Shown here: piece after piece, positions 1-9,104 of the stretch
Position numbering within the stretch: position 1 is the first letter of the stretch
Layout of the letters: each line of letters starts with the position of its first letter
Assembly: GCF_038066635.1 (NCBI RefSeq)
Contig: NZ_JBBUTI010000015.1
Coordinates: 46,764 to 110,763 of the forward strand
Origin: Ideonella margarita
GTDB lineage: Bacteria > Pseudomonadota > Gammaproteobacteria > Burkholderiales > Burkholderiaceae_C
DNA: 64,000 nt
Direction of reading: 5' to 3'
The notes under the pieces: generated by a model
Told to the model about the DNA's origin: nothing
The model's database searches: none
What the model saw: the letters and a program-made list of their open reading frames with translations, nothing else
Made by a program: the position numbers and the translations under genes

Positions 1-1
1 C

Positions 2-1072
2 GCCACGGTGCAGAGCATCCAGCAGGCCTTGAAGGAGGCCGAGATGATGGCCGCCTGCAAGATCGAGCGGGTCTATACGGGCATCACCGGCAGCCACATC
101 CGCGGCCAGAACTCGACCGGCATGGTCATCGTGCGCGACAACCGCGAGGTGACGCCGACCGACGTGGCCCGCGTCATCGAAACCGCCAAGGCCATCAACA
201 TTCCGAACGACCAGCGCCTGCTGCTGGTGGAGTCCCAGGAATTCGTCATCGACGGCCATGAGGTGAAAGAGCCGATCGGCATGAGCGGCAGCCGCCTGGA
301 AGTCAAGGTGCACATCGCCACCGGCGCGCAGAGCGCCGCCGAGAACATCGTCAAGTGCGTGCGCCGCTGCGGCCTGGAAGTGGAGCAGCTTTGCCTGTCG
401 CCCACCGCCGCCGCCGCCGCCGTGCTGACCGACGACGAGAAGGACCTGGGTGTGGCGGTGGTCGACATCGGCGCCGGCACCACCGACGTTTCCATCTTCA
501 CCGGTGGGTCGATTCGCCATACTGCGGTGATTCCAATTGCCGGCGATCTGATCACCAGCGATATCGCGATGGCCTTGCGCACCCCCACCAAGGACGCCGA
601 AGAGATCAAGGTGGAATATGGGGTGGCCAAACAACTGTTGGCAGATCCCAACGAACAGGTGGAAGTGCCCGGTCTGGGCGACCGGGTACCCCGGATGCTC
701 AGCCGACAGGCTTTGGCCGGCGTGATTGAGCCGCGGGTCGAGGAAATCTATTCGCTGGTGCACCAGGTGATTCGGGAATCCGGCTACGAGGAATTGCTCT
801 CGTCGGGCATTGTCATCACCGGTGGAACGGCCGTCATGCCGGGCATGGTGGAGTTGGGCGAGGATATTTTCCTCAAGCCCGTGCGCAAGGGATTGCCGAC
901 GTATTCCGGCCCGCTTTTCGACATGGTCGCCAATCCCCGGTCGGCCACCGTGATGGGTTTGTTGGAGGAAGCCCGGGTCGCACACACCCGCGGCCACAAG
1001 GCGGCGCAACAAGCCGGCTCAGTAAAAACGTTATTTGGTAAGGCCAGGGACTGGTTTTTGGGTAATTTCTAG
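2..1072 (+). CDS. ftsA: Cell division protein FtsA, 5' end missing
   Basis: Actin-like ATPase that tethers FtsZ polymers to the inner membrane and helps recruit the later divisome. The reading frame is open to the window edge, so about the first 55 residues are outside; a GTG at position 8 is an internal codon, not the start. The visible part carries the second phosphate-binding motif VVDIGAGTTD and a late ITGGTA glycine motif. It ends in an amphipathic helix (KTLFGKARDWFLGNF) matching the FtsA membrane-targeting sequence. ftsZ follows 96 bp downstream on the same strand, as in dcw clusters. Identity is very secure; only the N-terminus is unseen. Confidence 0.97.
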   Translation, partial: ATVQSIQQALKEAEMMAACKIERVYTGITGSHIRGQNSTGMVIVRDNREVTPTDVARVIETAKAINIPNDQRLLLVESQEFVIDGHEVKEPIGMSGSRLEVKVHIATGAQSAAENIVKCVRRCGLEVEQLCLSPTAAAAAVLTDDEKDLGVAVVDIGAGTTDVSIFTGGSIRHTAVIPIAGDLITSDIAMALRTPTKDAEEIKVEYGVAKQLLADPNEQVEVPGLGDRVPRMLSRQALAGVIEPRVEEIYSLVHQVIRESGYEELLSSGIVITGGTAVMPGMVELGEDIFLKPVRKGLPTYSGPLFDMVANPRSATVMGLLEEARVAHTRGHKAAQQAGSVKTLFGKARDWFLGNF

Positions 1073-1168
1073 CGACAATACGAACTCAGGAATTCGACCG
1101 AAATTCCAGCGTTTTTTTGAGTTCTGGTCCAGACACGGCAACTGCAATCGAGACTTAGGAGGTTCCAC

Positions 1169-2404
1169 ATGCCCATCGAGATGATCGAGGAATTTGACCA
1201 AGGCACCCAGATCAAGGTGATCGGCGTGGGTGGTGGCGGTGGCAATGCCGTCGAGCACATGATCACCCAGGGTGTCCAGGGCGTGGAATTCATCTGCGCC
1301 AACACCGACGCCCAGGCGCTGAACCGCAGCGCCGCCGCACAGCTGGTCCAGCTGGGCGCGACGGGTCTGGGCGCAGGCTCCAAGCCTGATGTGGGCAAGC
1401 AAGCCGCCGAAGAAGCCGAAGGCCGCATCCGCGACGCCATCGCCGGCGCGCACATGCTGTTCATCACCGCCGGCATGGGCGGCGGTACCGGTACCGGCGC
1501 TGCCCCCGTGATTGCCCGCGTGGCCAAGGAAATGGGCATCCTGACGGTGGGTGTCGTGACCAAGCCCTTCGACTTCGAAGGCGGTCGCCGCAGCAAGCAA
1601 GCCGATCTGGGCGTCTCGGAACTCGAAGCCAACGTTGATTCGTTGATCGTGGTGCTCAACGAGAAGCTGCTGGAAGTCATGGGCGACGACGTCACCCAGG
1701 ATCAAGCCTTCGCGCATGCCAATGACGTGCTGAAGAACGCCGTTGGCGGCATCTCGGACATCATTCACATCCCGGGCCTGGTGAACGTCGACTTCGAAGA
1801 CGTCAAGACCGTGATGAGCGAGCCTGGCAAGGCGATGATGGGCACGGCCATGGCCTCTGGCCCGGACCGCGCCACCAAGGCGGCTGAGCAAGCCGTGGCC
1901 TGCCCGCTGCTGGAAGGCATCGACCTGTCCGGCGCCCGTGGCGTGCTGGTGCTGATCGCCGCTGCGCGCTCGACCTTCAAGCTGGCCGAAAGCAAGAACG
2001 CGATGAATACCATCCGTCGCTACGCCGCTGAAGACGCGCACGTCATTTACGGCACGGCTTATGACGACAGCCTGGGCGACCAGCTCCGCGTGACCGTGAT
2101 TGCCACCGGTTTGTCGTCGGCCCGCCGTGCTGCTGCACCGCTGACCGTGATTCAAACCCACCAGGTGCTGCGCACCGGTACCGACAATATGCCCATCATG
2201 ACCCAGCCGATGGCTGCGGCAGGTGGTATGTCGGCGGCTCCGGTGGTTTCGGCCGCCATGCCCCAGCAAGATTTCAGCTCCATGGCCACGCCGAGCGTCT
2301 GGCGCACGGGTCGCACCCAGGCCGCGGCCAAGGTCGAAGCCCTGAGCTCGAACGGCATGGACGAAATCGAGATTCCGGCTTTCCTGCGCAAGCAGGCAGA
2401 TTGA
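1169..2404 (+). CDS. ftsZ: Cell division GTPase FtsZ
   Basis: Tubulin-like GTPase that polymerises into the Z ring at mid-cell. The 411-residue product has the N-terminal nucleotide-binding glycine run (about residues 21-26), the tubulin signature GGGTGTG (about 105-111), and a variable linker after about residue 320. It ends in IPAFLRKQAD, the conserved tail that binds FtsA and other partners. It is slightly longer than the E. coli protein (383), mainly because of the linker. The start is fixed by a strong Shine-Dalgarno AGGAGG about 6 bp before the ATG. A rho-independent terminator follows within 30 bp, so ftsZ closes the ftsA-ftsZ transcript. Confidence 0.99.
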   Translation: MPIEMIEEFDQGTQIKVIGVGGGGGNAVEHMITQGVQGVEFICANTDAQALNRSAAAQLVQLGATGLGAGSKPDVGKQAAEEAEGRIRDAIAGAHMLFITAGMGGGTGTGAAPVIARVAKEMGILTVGVVTKPFDFEGGRRSKQADLGVSELEANVDSLIVVLNEKLLEVMGDDVTQDQAFAHANDVLKNAVGGISDIIHIPGLVNVDFEDVKTVMSEPGKAMMGTAMASGPDRATKAAEQAVACPLLEGIDLSGARGVLVLIAAARSTFKLAESKNAMNTIRRYAAEDAHVIYGTAYDDSLGDQLRVTVIATGLSSARRAAAPLTVIQTHQVLRTGTDNMPIMTQPMAAAGGMSAAPVVSAAMPQQDFSSMATPSVWRTGRTQAAAKVEALSSNGMDEIEIPAFLRKQAD

Positions 2405-2749
2405 GCCCGCCAGTTTCGATTGCATTTTTCAGGGGCCCTTCGGGGCCCCTTTTTCGTGGGCGCGAGTTTTTCACATCTTTTCCACAGGTTGAATATCGCG
2501 AATCCTGGTTGTCCACAGGCGATTCGGGTTTGCACCTTTCGCTCGTTTGCTGATGCGGCGGGGGTTTTTACCGGTGCTCGAAACCGGACCCGCGCTTCCG
2601 GAAATACGGTGCCCGGCGGAGCAGCCATTGCCTGCCATTGACCACCGCCCTGCAAGATTTACCGGTTTCGCAGACAATCCCGACTCGTCGTCACCGACCG
2701 AGGGAGTGCCCGCCCCGGTCGTTTTTCCGGCCCCCATCACCGCTTTCAC
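2405..2749. other. ftsZ-lpxC intergenic region with DnaA-box-like sites
   Basis: This 345-bp non-coding stretch holds the ftsZ terminator. It also holds three same-orientation near-matches to the DnaA box TTATNCACA at 2467-2475, 2478-2486 and 2509-2517, each differing only at the third base. No convincing ORF or RNA gene is visible. An lpxC promoter must lie here, but no clear -35/-10 pair could be assigned. Confidence 0.45.
2431..2455 (+). terminator. Rho-independent terminator after ftsZ
   Basis: Perfect 8-bp stem AGGGGCCC / GGGCCCCT with a TTCG tetraloop, followed directly by a run of T. It lies 27 bp after the ftsZ stop codon. It separates ftsZ from lpxC, which therefore needs its own promoter in the 345-bp gap. 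Confidence 0.93.
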
Positions 2750-3685
2750 ATGCTCCAGCAACGCACCCTCAAGTCCCTGACCCGCGCCGTCGGCGTGGGC
2801 CTTCACAGCGGCCAGCGGGTGGAGTTGACCCTGCGGCCGGCGGCGCCCGACACCGGCATCGTCTTCCGGCGGGTTGATCTGCCGCAGCCGGTGGATATTC
2901 CCGTGCGCTTTGATTCGGTCAGCGACACGCGTATGGCCTCGACCATCACCCCCGGTGGCGTGCCGGACGGCCCGCGGGTGCAGACCATCGAACACTTGAT
3001 GTCGGCCTGTGCCGGCCTCGGGCTCGACAACCTGTATGTCGACATCACGGCTGATGAAGTCCCGATCCTTGACGGCTCTTCCGCCAGCTTTGTCTTCCTG
3101 CTGCAGAGCGCCGGCATCGAGCTGCAGAACGCGCCGAAGAAATTCCTGCGCGTGAAGAAAACGGTCGAGGTGCGTGAAGGCGAGGGCAGCCGCCTGATGT
3201 GGGCGCGCCTGGAGCCCTTCCACGGCTACAAGCTGACCTTCGAGATTGATTTCAATCATCCGGCCCTTGACGCCACGGGCCAGCAGGTCACCTTCGACAT
3301 GGGCAGCGGCACCTACAAGCAGGAGATTGCCCGGGCGCGCACCTTCGGCTTCACCAAGGACGTGGAAGCCATGCGTTCACGCGGGCTGACGCTGGGTGGC
3401 TCGATGGACAACGCCATCGTGATCGACGACTACCGCGTGCTCAACCACGACGGCCTGCGTTATGACGACGAGTTCGCCAAGCACAAGATCCTCGATGCGA
3501 TCGGCGACCTCTACATCGCCGGCCACCCCCTGCTGGCGGCTTACACCTCGTTCAAGGGCGGGCACGCACTGAACAACAAGCTGCTGCGCGTGCTGCTGGC
3601 CGACAAGGAAGCGTGGGAGCTGGTGAGCTTCGACGACGAAGCCCGTGCACCGGCCGGGTTCGCGCAACTCGCGCCGGCTTGGTAA
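2750..3685 (+). CDS. lpxC: UDP-3-O-acyl-N-acetylglucosamine deacetylase
   Basis: Zinc amidase for the committed step of lipid A synthesis: it removes acetate from UDP-3-O-acyl-GlcNAc in the cytoplasm. At 311 residues it matches the family (E. coli 305). Zinc ligands are visible: His82 in the TIEHLMSA motif, and His245 and Asp249 in HKILD. The GVGLHSG motif near residue 17 is typical of the LpxC N-terminus. The ATG at 2750 gives the usual MLQQRTLK start; no strong Shine-Dalgarno precedes it. It sits after ftsZ as in most proteobacteria, and a small membrane-protein gene follows after 22 bp. Confidence 0.99.
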   Translation: MLQQRTLKSLTRAVGVGLHSGQRVELTLRPAAPDTGIVFRRVDLPQPVDIPVRFDSVSDTRMASTITPGGVPDGPRVQTIEHLMSACAGLGLDNLYVDITADEVPILDGSSASFVFLLQSAGIELQNAPKKFLRVKKTVEVREGEGSRLMWARLEPFHGYKLTFEIDFNHPALDATGQQVTFDMGSGTYKQEIARARTFGFTKDVEAMRSRGLTLGGSMDNAIVIDDYRVLNHDGLRYDDEFAKHKILDAIGDLYIAGHPLLAAYTSFKGGHALNNKLLRVLLADKEAWELVSFDDEARAPAGFAQLAPAW

Positions 3686-3707
3686 CCCAAGGCACCGGGA
3701 GGCTGCG

Positions 3708-3893
3708 ATGCTGATTTTCCGACTCGTGTTCGGCCTGCTGCTGCTGGCCGGCATCCTCTGCTTCGGCGTCTATGTGGTGACGCGCGACGCCCGCTGGCGC
3801 GCCCGCGGTGTGGTGCTCGTCAAATGGACGGTGCTGGCCGGCCTGGGCTTCTTCGCCGTGGTGTTTCTCGAGCGACTGGCCGTGATGCTCTGA
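3708..3893 (+). CDS. Small two-helix membrane protein, function unknown
   Basis: This 61-residue protein has two predicted transmembrane helices (about residues 4-24 and 38-57) joined by a short, Arg-rich, probably cytoplasmic loop (TRDARWRARG). A longer in-frame ORF exists, but the ATG at 3708 is preferred: it has the Shine-Dalgarno-like GGGAGG just upstream and lies after the lpxC stop. The 22-bp spacing suggests co-transcription with lpxC. I do not recognise a named family; the placement after lpxC makes an envelope-related role possible, but that is inference only. The next gene is convergent. Confidence 0.75.
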   Translation: MLIFRLVFGLLLLAGILCFGVYVVTRDARWRARGVVLVKWTVLAGLGFFAVVFLERLAVML

Positions 3894-3896
3894 AGC

Positions 3897-4511
3897 TCAG
3901 GGCTGCAGGCCTGACAAATAGCTCAGGGCAGCCTGCCGGCCCACCTGCAGCAGGTCAAAGCTGTCGGGCGCCAGCGTCCATTGACGCATCAGGCCGTCCA
4001 CCAGGGCGAACAGGCCGATGGCCGCGCCTCTGGCGTCAAGATCGGGGCGGATCTGCCCCGCAGCCTGGCCGCGCAGCATCACGCTGTGCATCTGCTCGAT
4101 GAATCCCGCCAGTGAATCGTTGTGTCGCTGCTGGGCGATCGCCATGTCGCCGGTGTATTCGGTGTAGTGCATGGCCACCGTGAAGACGCGCTGGGTTTGC
4201 GCGTTCGTCGACAGCGCCTCAAACGGCACCAGCACCATGTCCAGCAGGCTGCTCAGCGTGCTTTCCGGCGGGTTGGCCAAGGCCTGCTCCAGCGCCGACT
4301 CGCACGGCATGACCACACGGTTCAACATGGCTTCGAAAAGATCGGCCTTGTCCTGAAAATGCCAGTAGACGGCGCCACGCGTGACGCCGGCGGCCCCCGC
4401 GATGTCTTGCAGGGACGTGCGCGCCACGCCCCGGGTGGCGAACACCTGCTCGGCGGCGTCGAGGATCTGCTGGCGTGTCTCTTGCGCCTCTGCTTTTGTT
4501 TTGCGAACCAT
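3897..4511 (-). CDS. TetR-family repressor of RND efflux (AcrR/TtgR type)
   Basis: TetR-type repressor, 204 residues from the ATG at 4511. That start gives the MVRKTKAEAQ N-terminus typical of AcrR/TtgR proteins; the longer frame would need a TTG and is less likely. The helix-turn-helix is at about residues 28-52 (AGAAGVTRGAVYWHFQDK), and the rest is the ligand-binding helical domain. It is divergent from a complete RND operon, with an AcrR-like operator in the gap. By family knowledge it represses the pump and its own gene, and is released by hydrophobic ligands. Inducers cannot be read from sequence. Confidence 0.93.
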   Translation of the reverse strand: MVRKTKAEAQETRQQILDAAEQVFATRGVARTSLQDIAGAAGVTRGAVYWHFQDKADLFEAMLNRVVMPCESALEQALANPPESTLSSLLDMVLVPFEALSTNAQTQRVFTVAMHYTEYTGDMAIAQQRHNDSLAGFIEQMHSVMLRGQAAGQIRPDLDARGAAIGLFALVDGLMRQWTLAPDSFDLLQVGRQAALSYLSGLQP

Positions 4512-4546
4512 GGTTTTTGGCCACAAAGGCAAAGCCCTTGTGTCAT

Positions 4547-4574
4547 TAAATACATTCGTGATTGTATGTATACT
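4547..4574. promoter_or_regulatory. AcrR-type operator overlapping the efflux promoter
   Basis: The 24 bp at 4547-4570 form an imperfect inverted repeat. They match the E. coli AcrR operator as I recall it at 21 of 24 positions. A good -10 hexamer TATACT (4569-4574) for the adaptor gene overlaps its right edge, with a weak -35 (TTAAAT) 17 bp upstream. Bound repressor would cover the efflux promoter and probably its own promoter on the other strand. Confidence 0.75.
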
Positions 4575-4663
4575 TCGCCGCTTCGTGCAATCACCCTCTT
4601 TGTCGCGCGTTCGTGGCGCACCTGCAAGCCGCTCTGAGCTTGCGTGGCCACCAAAGGAAGCCC

Positions 4664-5902
4664 ATGTCTGACCAGACGACCGCCACTGTCATCGTTTCCA
4701 ACCCGGCACGTGCCGGCCTTCGCCTCGCGTTCGCGGCGACCACCCTGGCCGTGCTGGCCGCCTGCAGCAAGGGCGACAACGCCGCTGGTGGCGCGCCGCA
4801 GATGCCGCCCACGCCCGTCGGTGTGGTGACTGTTCAGCCAAGCGGCGTGAACCTCACCACCGAGCTGCCCGGCCGGCTGGAAGCCTTCCGCACGGCCCAG
4901 GTTCGTGCTCGTGTCACCGGCGTCGTGAACAAGCGCCTGTTCACCGAGGGCGCCCTGGTCCAGAGCGGCCAGCGTCTGTTCGACATCGATGCAGCGCCTT
5001 ACCGCGCTTCGCTCGACAGCGCCCAGGCCAGCCTGGCCAAGGGCGAAGCCGTGCTGGCCCAGGCCGCCGCCACGCTGGAGCGCAACCGCCCGCTGGCTGA
5101 AGCCAAGGCGATCAGCCAGCAGGACTGGGTGGCTACCCAGGCGGCCCACAAGCAGGCGCAGGCCGATGTGGCCGCGGCGCGTGCTGCCGTGACGCAAGCC
5201 CGCCTGAACGTCGACTACGCCGGCGTGGCCGCACCTATCAGTGGCCGCATCGGCCGCGCGACGGTGTCGGAAGGCGCGCTGGTGAGCGCAGCTGAAGCCA
5301 CGCTGATGGCCACCATCCAGCAAACCGACAAGCTCTACGTGAACTTCACGCAGTCGGCCAGCGAAGCCCTGGCGCTGAAGCGTGCCGTGGAAGCCGGCAA
5401 GCTCAAGGCCAGCGGTTCGGCCGCCGTGCGCGTGGTGCTGGAAGACGGCAGCGAATATGCCCAGACCGGCAAGCTGCTGTTCAGCGACCTGCAGGTGGAC
5501 AGCGGCACCGGCCAGGTCACCCTGCGCGCCGAGCTGCCCAACCCCAAGGGCGAGCTGCTGCCGGGCCTGTATGTGAAGGTGCGGATTGATGCGGCCCGCA
5601 GCGACAGCGCCATCCTGCTGCCCCAGCAGGCCGTGACCCGTGGCACCGCCGGTGACACCGTGCTGGTGGTGGACGCCGACAAGACGACCTCGAACCGCAC
5701 CGTGCAACTGGGCGGCTCACGCAACGGCCAGTGGGTGGTGCTGGGTGGCCTGAAGGCCGGCGAGCAGGTGGTGGTCGACGGCTTCCAGAAGATCCGTCCG
5801 AAGGCGCCGGTGAACCCGGTGCCGTGGTCGCCGGCTTCGGCGCCGGCATCAGCCGCTGCGCCAGCGTCGGCCGCCGCACCAGCCTCGGCCGCCAGCCGCT
5901 GA
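4664..5902 (+). CDS. RND efflux periplasmic adaptor lipoprotein (AcrA/MexA type)
   Basis: Membrane-fusion subunit bridging the inner-membrane pump and the outer-membrane channel. The start at 4664 has AAAGGA upstream and gives 412 residues. A signal peptide with lipobox LAAC (Cys at about 29) predicts an N-terminal lipid anchor. Then come the lipoyl-like half motif, a helical hairpin (about 110-190, Ala/Gln-rich), the second lipoyl half (YAGVAAPISGRIGRA), a beta-barrel and the membrane-proximal domain. The C-terminal tail repeats Ala-Ser-Ala-Pro. The pump gene begins 16 bp downstream. Transcription is probably controlled from the AcrR-like operator upstream. Confidence 0.96.
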   Translation: MSDQTTATVIVSNPARAGLRLAFAATTLAVLAACSKGDNAAGGAPQMPPTPVGVVTVQPSGVNLTTELPGRLEAFRTAQVRARVTGVVNKRLFTEGALVQSGQRLFDIDAAPYRASLDSAQASLAKGEAVLAQAAATLERNRPLAEAKAISQQDWVATQAAHKQAQADVAAARAAVTQARLNVDYAGVAAPISGRIGRATVSEGALVSAAEATLMATIQQTDKLYVNFTQSASEALALKRAVEAGKLKASGSAAVRVVLEDGSEYAQTGKLLFSDLQVDSGTGQVTLRAELPNPKGELLPGLYVKVRIDAARSDSAILLPQQAVTRGTAGDTVLVVDADKTTSNRTVQLGGSRNGQWVVLGGLKAGEQVVVDGFQKIRPKAPVNPVPWSPASAPASAAAPASAAAPASAASR

Positions 5903-5918
5903 GCCCGGGAGCATCCGC

Positions 5919-8900
5919 ATGAATTCCCGTTTTTTCATCGACAGACCCATCTTTGCGTGGGTCATCGCGTTCTTCGTCGTGATCCTGGGCGCAGCCGCCA
6001 TCACCAAGCTGCCCATCGCCCAGTACCCGACGGTGGCGCCGCCCGCCATCGTCATCAGCGCGGCTTACCCGGGTGCCTCGGCGCAGGTGCTGGAAGACAG
6101 CGTGCTGGCCGTCATCGAGCAGGAGCTCAATGGCGCGCCGGGCATGATTTACATGGAGTCGAGCGCTGAAGCGACCGGCTCCGGCACCATCACCGTCACC
6201 TTCGAGCCGGGCACGGACGTGTCCATTGCCCAGATCGAAGTGCAGAACCGCCTGAGCCGCGCCACGCCGCGCCTGCCCAGCGCGGTGACGCAGCAGGGCG
6301 TGCGGGTCGACAAGTCCCGCTCGAACTTCCTGCTGTTCGTGATGCTGACCTCGAAGAACCCGGCCTACGACCCCGTGGCGCTGGGTGACTACGCGGCCCG
6401 CAACATCGTGCCGGAACTGCTGCGCATCCAGGGCGTGGGCCAGGCACAGCTGTTCGGCACCGAGCGTGCGATGCGCGTCTGGGTCGATCCGGCCAAGCTG
6501 GTGGGTTTCGGCCTCTCCACGGCGGATGTGAATGCCGCCATCCGTGCGCAGAACCTGCAGATCTCTGCGGGCAGCATCGGTGGCATGCCCAACACGGCCG
6601 AGCAGACGCTGTATGCGTCGATCACCGTGAACGGCCAGCTCAGCAGCATCGAGCAGTTCGGCAACATCGTCATCCGCGCCAACGCCGACGGCTCTGCCGT
6701 GCGTCTGAAGGATGTCGCCCGCCTCGAGCTGGGCGGCCAGAGCTACGCCAGCTCCTCGCGCCTGAATGGTGTCACCGCCACCGGCGTGGGCATCCAGCAG
6801 TCGCCGGGCGGCAACGCGCTGGCCACGGCCACGGCGGTCAAGGAACGGATGGCCGAGCTGCAGAAGTTCATGCCTGAAGGCGTGAGCTATGACGTGCCGT
6901 ACGACAGCTCCAAGTTCGTGAAGATCTCCATCGAGGAGGTCGTCAAGACGCTGATCGAAGGCATCGCGCTGGTGTTCATCGTGATGCTGGTGTTCCTGCA
7001 GAACATCCGCTACACGCTGATCCCGACCATCGTCGTGCCGGTGGCCCTGATGGGCACCTTCGCGGTGATGCTGACGCTGGGCTTCTCGATCAACGTGCTG
7101 ACCTTGTTCGGCATGGTGCTGGCCATCGGTATCCTGGTGGACGATGCCATCGTGGTGGTGGAAAACGTCGAGCGCATCATGGCCGAGGAAGGGCTGTCGC
7201 CGCGCGACGCCACGGTCAAGGCCATGGGTCAGATCACCGGCGCCATCATCGGCATCACCGTGGTGCTGGTCTCGGTGTTCGTGCCGATGGCCTTCTTCAG
7301 CGGCTCGGTCGGCAACATCTACCGCCAGTTCTCGCTGGCCATGGTGTCGTCGATGCTGTTCTCGGCGCTGATGGCGCTGTCGCTGACGCCGGCGCTGTGC
7401 GCCACGCTGCTCAAGCCGATTCCTCCGGGTCACCATGACAAGAAGGGCTTCTTCGGCTGGTTCAACCGCGGCTTCAAGCGCAGCACCGTGCGCTATGAGT
7501 CGATGGTCAGCCGCATCCTGCCGCGCGCCGGTCGCTTCCTGCTGATCTACGCCGCCATCCTGGCTGCGGTGGCGGTGATGTACCAGCGCCTGCCGACGTC
7601 GTTCCTGCCGAATGAAGACCAGGGTTACCTGATCGTCAACGTGCAGCTGCCCCCGGGCGCCGCACAGTCGCGCACGGAAGCCGTGATGCAGCAGGTCGAA
7701 GGCTTCTTCCTGGCCCAGCCTGAGGTGGACAAGGTCGTCGGCGTGCTGGGCTTCAGCTTCTCCGGCTCTGGCCAGAATGCCGCGCTGGCCTTCGTGCCGC
7801 TCAAGCCGTGGGATGAGCGCAAGGGCGCCGAGCACAGTGCGCAGGCGCTGGCCGGCCGTGCGTTTGGCGCGCTGATGGGCATCCGCGATGCCTTCACCTT
7901 CCCGCTCAGCCCGCCGCCGATCCCTGAACTGGGCACGGCCACCGGCTTCAGCTTCCGCCTGCAAGACCGCTCCGGCCAGGGCCATGCCGCGCTGCTGGCT
8001 GCCCGCAACCAGTTGCTGGGCATGGCGAGCCAGAGCAAGGTGCTGCAGGGCGTGCGCCCTGACGGCCTGGAAGATGCGCCACAGCTGCAGCTCGACATCG
8101 ACCGCGACAAGGCCGCCGCACTCGGCGTGTCCTTCGACACGGTCGGCAACGTACTGGGCACGGCGCTGGGTTCCAGCTATGTGAATGACTTCCCGAATGC
8201 AGGTCGCCTGCAGCGCGTGGTGGTGCAGGCGGAAGCCAGTGCCCGCATGCAGCCGGAAGACGTGTTGAAGCTGCAGGTGCCGAACAGCCGTGGCCAGCTG
8301 GTGCCACTGTCGTCGTTCGCCAGCACCCGCTGGGTGACCGGCCCGATCCAGACGGTGCGCTACAACGGCTATCCGGCGATGAAGATCAGCGGTGACGCTG
8401 CGGCTGGCTATTCCACCGGTGACGCCGTCATCGAGATGGAAAAGCTGGTGTCGCAACTGCCGACGGGCTTCGGCTTCGAGTGGACCGGCCAGACGCGTGA
8501 GGAGAAGCTCTCCGGCTCGCAGGCCACCATCCTGCTGGCGTTCTCGATGCTGGCCGTGTTCCTGTGCCTGTCTGCGCTGTACGAAAGCTGGAGCATTCCG
8601 GTGGCCGTGCTGCTGGTGGTGCCGCTCGGCATCCTGGGCTCGCTGATGGGCGTGTGGTTCCGCGGCATGCCGAACGACGTGTACTTCAAGGTCGGCCTGA
8701 TCACCATCATCGGCTTGTCGGCGAAAAACGCGATCCTGATCATCGAGTTCGCGAAGGACCTGCAAGCCGAAGGCAAGGGCCTGCTGGAAGCCACGCTGGA
8801 AGCCTGCCACCTGCGTTTCCGCCCGATCATCATGACCTCGTTCGCCTTCATCCTCGGCGTGATGCCGCTGGCCATCGCCAGTGGTGCCGGCTCGGCCAGC

Positions 8901-9104
8901 CAACGTGCCATCGGCACGGGTGTGGTGGCGGGCATGCTGACGGCCACCTTCCTGGCCGTGCTGCTGGTGCCGGTGTTCTATGTCGTGGTGCGCAAGCTGT
9001 TCCCGGGTGGCCATGAATTGCCACACGGCACGCCGCTGTCCTCACCCGCAACAGACGCTGCCGCGACTGAAGCTCTGAAGAACTCGAAGGAGGGCCAGGC
9101 ATGA
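5919..9104 (+). CDS. RND multidrug efflux pump, HAE1 family (AcrB/MexB type)
   Basis: Inner-membrane proton/drug antiporter of 1061 residues, the usual size for AcrB homologues. It begins MNSRFFIDRPIFAWV, the canonical first helix. The proton-relay residues are intact: the Asp-Asp pair at about 408-409 in GILVDDAIVVVEN, and Lys at about 936 in SAKNAILIIEF. Two porter/docking halves lie between TM1-TM2 and TM7-TM8. The C-terminal end overlaps the next start codon by 4 bp (ATGA), showing translational coupling within a three-gene efflux operon. Substrate range cannot be told from sequence. Confidence 0.98.
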   Translation: MNSRFFIDRPIFAWVIAFFVVILGAAAITKLPIAQYPTVAPPAIVISAAYPGASAQVLEDSVLAVIEQELNGAPGMIYMESSAEATGSGTITVTFEPGTDVSIAQIEVQNRLSRATPRLPSAVTQQGVRVDKSRSNFLLFVMLTSKNPAYDPVALGDYAARNIVPELLRIQGVGQAQLFGTERAMRVWVDPAKLVGFGLSTADVNAAIRAQNLQISAGSIGGMPNTAEQTLYASITVNGQLSSIEQFGNIVIRANADGSAVRLKDVARLELGGQSYASSSRLNGVTATGVGIQQSPGGNALATATAVKERMAELQKFMPEGVSYDVPYDSSKFVKISIEEVVKTLIEGIALVFIVMLVFLQNIRYTLIPTIVVPVALMGTFAVMLTLGFSINVLTLFGMVLAIGILVDDAIVVVENVERIMAEEGLSPRDATVKAMGQITGAIIGITVVLVSVFVPMAFFSGSVGNIYRQFSLAMVSSMLFSALMALSLTPALCATLLKPIPPGHHDKKGFFGWFNRGFKRSTVRYESMVSRILPRAGRFLLIYAAILAAVAVMYQRLPTSFLPNEDQGYLIVNVQLPPGAAQSRTEAVMQQVEGFFLAQPEVDKVVGVLGFSFSGSGQNAALAFVPLKPWDERKGAEHSAQALAGRAFGALMGIRDAFTFPLSPPPIPELGTATGFSFRLQDRSGQGHAALLAARNQLLGMASQSKVLQGVRPDGLEDAPQLQLDIDRDKAAALGVSFDTVGNVLGTALGSSYVNDFPNAGRLQRVVVQAEASARMQPEDVLKLQVPNSRGQLVPLSSFASTRWVTGPIQTVRYNGYPAMKISGDAAAGYSTGDAVIEMEKLVSQLPTGFGFEWTGQTREEKLSGSQATILLAFSMLAVFLCLSALYESWSIPVAVLLVVPLGILGSLMGVWFRGMPNDVYFKVGLITIIGLSAKNAILIIEFAKDLQAEGKGLLEATLEACHLRFRPIIMTSFAFILGVMPLAIASGAGSASQRAIGTGVVAGMLTATFLAVLLVPVFYVVVRKLFPGGHELPHGTPLSSPATDAAATEALKNSKEGQA

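Noticed and set aside
5517..9026. A 1169-residue open frame on the minus strand opposite the RND pump gene
   Set aside because: It mirrors the pump gene codon structure, is full of His, Arg and Gln with no family motif, and the plus strand holds an unmistakable AcrB-type protein.
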